This document shows positions 61,555 through 64,000 of a stretch of DNA of 64,000 bases, in pieces. The notes beneath the pieces were generated by a model. The model was not told where the DNA came from, searched no databases, and saw nothing but the letters and a program-made list of their open reading frames with translations. Positions within the stretch are counted from its first letter, which is position 1; each line of letters starts with the position of its first letter. Source of the DNA: SFHK01 sp963618055 (GTDB taxonomy: Bacteria > Bacillota > Clostridia > Christensenellales > Aristaeellaceae). Both the position numbers and the translations under genes were made by a program. The stretch lies in contig CAVERI010000002.1 in NCBI GenBank assembly GCA_963618055.1, forward strand, positions 36,309-100,308. Reading direction: 5' to 3'.

Positions 61555-62073
61555 ATGAACAATCCCATCGTCACCTTTGAAATGGAAAATGGTCACACCT
61601 TCAAGGCGGAGCTCTACCCCGAGCTCGCGCCCGAAAGCGTCGGCAACTTCGTGGAGCTGGTGAAAAGCGGCTTCTACGACGGCCTGATCTTCCACCGCGT
61701 CATTCCCGGCTTCATGATTCAGGGCGGCGACCCCACCGGCACCGGTACGGGCGGCCCCGGCTGGCACATCAAGGGCGAATTCAAGCAAAACGGCTTCGTG
61801 AACAACATCCGCCACGAGCGCGGCGTGCTCTCCATGGCGCGCAGCATGATGCCAAACTCCGCCGGCAGCCAGTTCTTCGTGATGCATGAGAACGCGCCGC
61901 ATCTGGACGGCGGCTACGCCGCGTTCGGCCGCGTGATCGAGGGCATGGAAACCGTGGACGAAATCGCCCAGACCCCCACCGACTTTAACGACCGTCCCCG
62001 CAAAACCCAGAAGCTCAAAAAGGTCACCGTCGAGGACTTCGGCCAGACCTTCCCCTTCACCAAGCTGCACTGA
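61555..62073 (+). CDS. Cyclophilin-type peptidyl-prolyl isomerase, cytosolic
   Basis: A 172-residue cyclophilin without signal peptide. FHRVIPGFMIQGGD, GTGGPGWHIKGEF and SQFFVMHENAPHLDG keep all catalytic residues. It is 4 bp after the lipoprotein copy (GGAGG before the ATG), so the same transcript makes an inside and an outside isomerase. A strong terminator follows. Confidence 0.96.
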   Translation: MNNPIVTFEMENGHTFKAELYPELAPESVGNFVELVKSGFYDGLIFHRVIPGFMIQGGDPTGTGTGGPGWHIKGEFKQNGFVNNIRHERGVLSMARSMMPNSAGSQFFVMHENAPHLDGGYAAFGRVIEGMETVDEIAQTPTDFNDRPRKTQKLKKVTVEDFGQTFPFTKLH

Positions 62074-62078
62074 ACATG

Positions 62079-62120
62079 AAACGCGCCCATCCGGTTCCAA
62101 CAGGCCGGATGGGCGCGTTT
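62079..62120. terminator. Terminator between the cyclophilins and the LD-carboxypeptidase gene
   Basis: Perfect 16-bp stem AAACGCGCCCATCCGG / CCGGATGGGCGCGTTT with a 10-base loop. The T- and A-rich ends are short, but symmetry suggests it serves both convergent genes. Confidence 0.85.
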
Positions 62121-62192
62121 GCGGTTGCAGCCTTTGAAATTACGAAGGAGCCTCCCGTCTTCGCGTTTTCCGTCAATAGGTGCTCGCGCGCC

Positions 62193-63077
62193 TTACGTAT
62201 AGGAATAGGCAAGCGCCGCGTTCTCCGTATCCAGCGTCGCGCGGGCGCCGAACGGGAAAATGGCTTGATTCACGCCGTGGCTGAAGTCATCGGTATAGGC
62301 CACGGGAATGTCCCACTTCTCTCCCAGCAGCTTCAGGCGAAACAGAAGATGCTCGTTCGTCGGGTCGGAATAGTGCCCGAACAGGATGCCGCGCACGTGC
62401 GGCATCACCGGCGTCTGCTCCAGACGGCCGATGGAATCGCTCACGTGCTCAACGCCGAAGAACATTTCATGCTCCTCCAGCGCCAGAATCAGGTCCTCGT
62501 CCGGCTTCGGCGCAATCCATCCGCTGGCCGCGAGAAACACATAGTTGTCCAGATACCCGCCGGAAAGCGTGCCGCTGGCCGCTCCGCCCGTCACCGTGCG
62601 CCACGCGCCGCTTTTCAGGTGCATGGGCGCACACCCTTCCTCCACATGCGCATGGAAGTTCGCCGCGTTATAGGCCGAGGGTTCCACCAGCGTGCCCGGC
62701 GACTGCCCATACAGCACCGGCAGCCCCGCGCGGCGATTGATGGCCGACAGGATGCTGGTTCCGTCGCTGAAGCCGAGCCACATCTTCGGATGCGCCGCGG
62801 CCAAGGCGTAATCAATCAGCGGAATCACCTCGTCGCCGCCCTCACCGCCGCCAAAGAAGATCAGCTTCACCTCGTCGTCCACAATCAGCTGATTGATGTC
62901 CCGCGCGCGAGCCTCCGCCGAAGCTGCGAAGCCCCACGCGCTCGTAAACATGTTCTCCGCCGTCTTTACGCGATACCCGCGCGCCTCCAGCGCCTGAATA
63001 ATCGGCGCATAGCCCTCCCGCGTCGCGAGATGGCTGGGTGCCGCCAGACCGATGCAATCTCCCTTGCAAAGCCTCAT
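62193..63077 (-). CDS. LD-carboxypeptidase/MccF-like protein (S66 family)
   Basis: A 294-residue serine peptidase of family S66. These enzymes cut L,D bonds in recycled murein peptides or inactivate microcin-like conjugates. The nucleophile serine is in GFSDGTS (about 105-111), the Ser-Glu-His partners appear as the E in ALEEHE and H in TDDFSHG (about 265-270). The N-terminal GDCIGLAAPSH motif fixes the ATG at 63077, with GGGAGGGAGAGCT upstream. No signal peptide, so it acts in the cytoplasm. Confidence 0.88.
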   Translation of the reverse strand: MRLCKGDCIGLAAPSHLATREGYAPIIQALEARGYRVKTAENMFTSAWGFAASAEARARDINQLIVDDEVKLIFFGGGEGGDEVIPLIDYALAAAHPKMWLGFSDGTSILSAINRRAGLPVLYGQSPGTLVEPSAYNAANFHAHVEEGCAPMHLKSGAWRTVTGGAASGTLSGGYLDNYVFLAASGWIAPKPDEDLILALEEHEMFFGVEHVSDSIGRLEQTPVMPHVRGILFGHYSDPTNEHLLFRLKLLGEKWDIPVAYTDDFSHGVNQAIFPFGARATLDTENAALAYSYT

Positions 63078-63189
63078 AGCTCTCCCTCCCCCTGTGTGAC
63101 TCCATCTTATCCCATCTTCCCCCGTTTTGCAAGCGCGTTTTCTATTTCCAAAACGCAAGAAAAAACCGCCATTTCTGGCGGTTCTTCCA

Positions 63190-63262
<73 letters not shown>

Positions 63263-63284
63263 GCGTTTCTTGAACGCGAGAACT

Positions 63285-63313
63285 ATAATACCACACGAGA
63301 GATGATTTTGCAA
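63285..63313 (-). promoter_or_regulatory. Sigma-A promoter of tRNA-Thr
   Basis: Minus strand: -35 TTGCAA (63308-63313), 17-bp spacer, -10 TATTAT (63285-63290), 22 bp before the tRNA 5' end. Confidence 0.78.
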
Positions 63314-63654
63314 TAGGATTCCACAAATATTAACACACAAAATTGCAATGTCGAACCGCTGTTGTTTCAGGATTTGTAGAAGCCATTGGAAAAAACGACG
63401 TTGGGGGGGCAATGTCAGGAAGATAAGAGAGGAAGAGAAAAATGAGCGAAGAGGGCATCGGGCAGATAGCTTGAAGCTCCAAGCATAAGTCAGGAAAAAG
63501 GCATAGGAAAGAGACAAACGAAAAAGCCTGTCAAGCAGGGCGCCATCATTTACCAAGGTGCCATCATTTACTTTCCAAACAAAACCCAAGTAAGGAAGTC
63601 GGGATTCAAGGCGGCCTTGAACATTTTAGCTTTTGGCACTCATTCTGCCCTTCA
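63314..63654. other. AT-richer intergenic stretch, probably mobile-element debris
   Basis: No gene is supported here. The base composition is clearly lower in GC than the rest. A 12-bp direct repeat GCCATCATTTAC occurs at 63542-63553 and 63560-63571. The area adjoins the broken transposase, so it is probably the outer end of that element, but I could not identify terminal inverted repeats. Confidence 0.45.
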
Positions 63655-64000
63655 CAGGGATCGCTGCTCTGTTCTTTATACGCATGGATAAACCGTTTCC
63701 TGCTGGCTTCCTCGATCATGGTGTACTGGAAAAACACGTTTCCATCCGTACCGGCGTAGCAGACTTTCGGCGCATATTTCACGTCCATTTGCCATTTTAC
63801 GCCCAATTGGGTGGGCGTATCGTACTTCCCGAGATGCTTCGACTTCGCTTTCGTAGATTCCACCTTCTTTCGCTATCCAAGCCTTACGAAGACACGGTAC
63901 AGCGACCCCGGATGCCGGCTGTAGGCCTTTTCTTCGCGTAGCTTTCCGTACATCTCGCATACGCTGATGTCTGGATTTCGCCGGTGCAAATTGCGAATCC
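63655..64000 (-). pseudogene. Broken IS481/DDE-type transposase fragment
   Basis: Minus-strand reading from the right edge gives IRNLHRRNPDISVCEMYGKL, then YRVFVRLG, an in-frame TAG at 63873-63875, and then RKKVESTKAKSKHLG and VKWQMDVKYAPKVCY...FFQYTMIEEASR, ending near YKEQS. This is the helix-turn-helix to first catalytic Asp (DVK) part of an IS481-like integrase-fold transposase. After residue YKEQS the sequence no longer fits and stops at 63606. The gene is therefore interrupted by a stop, has lost its C-terminal catalytic residues and runs off the right edge. Confidence 0.82.

Overview
The window comes from the chromosome of a high-GC member of the Firmicutes (Bacillota), most likely a spore-forming Clostridia lineage. 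The evidence is: two T-box leaders with tRNA synthetase genes; mreBCD-PBP2-minD-rodA followed directly by spoIVFA/spoIVFB; the rimP-nusA-rnpM-ylxQ-infB-rbfA order; AddB, HemZ and a long RelA/SpoT; CsoR and CtsR type operators; and clear sigma-A promoters with intrinsic terminators. I cannot name the genus from sequence alone. Apart from the last few hundred bases the window looks like stable core chromosome, with no prophage, CRISPR array or rRNA.

Left part (1-7.4 kb): the 5' end of proS with its T-box leader (minus), a DUF4867 gene, and a translationally coupled pair of a small PD-(D/E)XK nuclease and a SNF2 helicase (plus). These are followed on the minus strand by an AEC transporter, an MnmA-like thiouridylase and cysS. 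7.6-17.1 kb is one long cell-shape and sporulation run: maf, mreB, mreC, mreD, PBP2, minD, rodA, spoIVFA, spoIVFB. 17.2-21.5 kb carries accessory genes: a TIM-barrel isomerase, a secreted BspA-type leucine-rich-repeat protein, two paralogous membrane-anchored proteins of unknown role and an AlkZ-related protein. T-box-controlled serS follows.

23-34 kb is a minus-strand translation and RNA operon: rimP, nusA, rnpM, ylxQ, infB, rbfA, nrnA, truB, addB. 34-43.4 kb holds gap, an EcsC-like gene, a HAD phosphatase, a MATE pump, AlaX with a decayed partial copy of its own 3' end, a CtsR-type hsp20, and a CsoR-metal ATPase cassette. 43.6-49.5 kb (minus) has transketolase, a phosphohexomutase, DUF2461 and a large exported protein. 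49.6-62 kb (plus) has an SDR, secD-secF, then recJ-relA-dtd-MBL hydrolase-hemZ-three cyclophilins. The right end has an LD-carboxypeptidase, tRNA-Thr(GGT) and a broken transposase.

The most interesting signal is upstream of spoIVFA. A perfect 12-bp stem buries the ribosome binding site of this sporulation gene, and a near-consensus sigma-E promoter lies partly in its loop. Read-through RNA from the growth-phase mre/rod genes would be folded shut, while RNA started at the sigma-E promoter would lack the left arm and be open. Other points of note are an MreB with an altered second phosphate loop, an AddB without its P-loop and without addA next to it, three tandem cyclophilins of which the first has lost its catalytic arginine, and a domesticated-looking nuclease/SNF2 pair.
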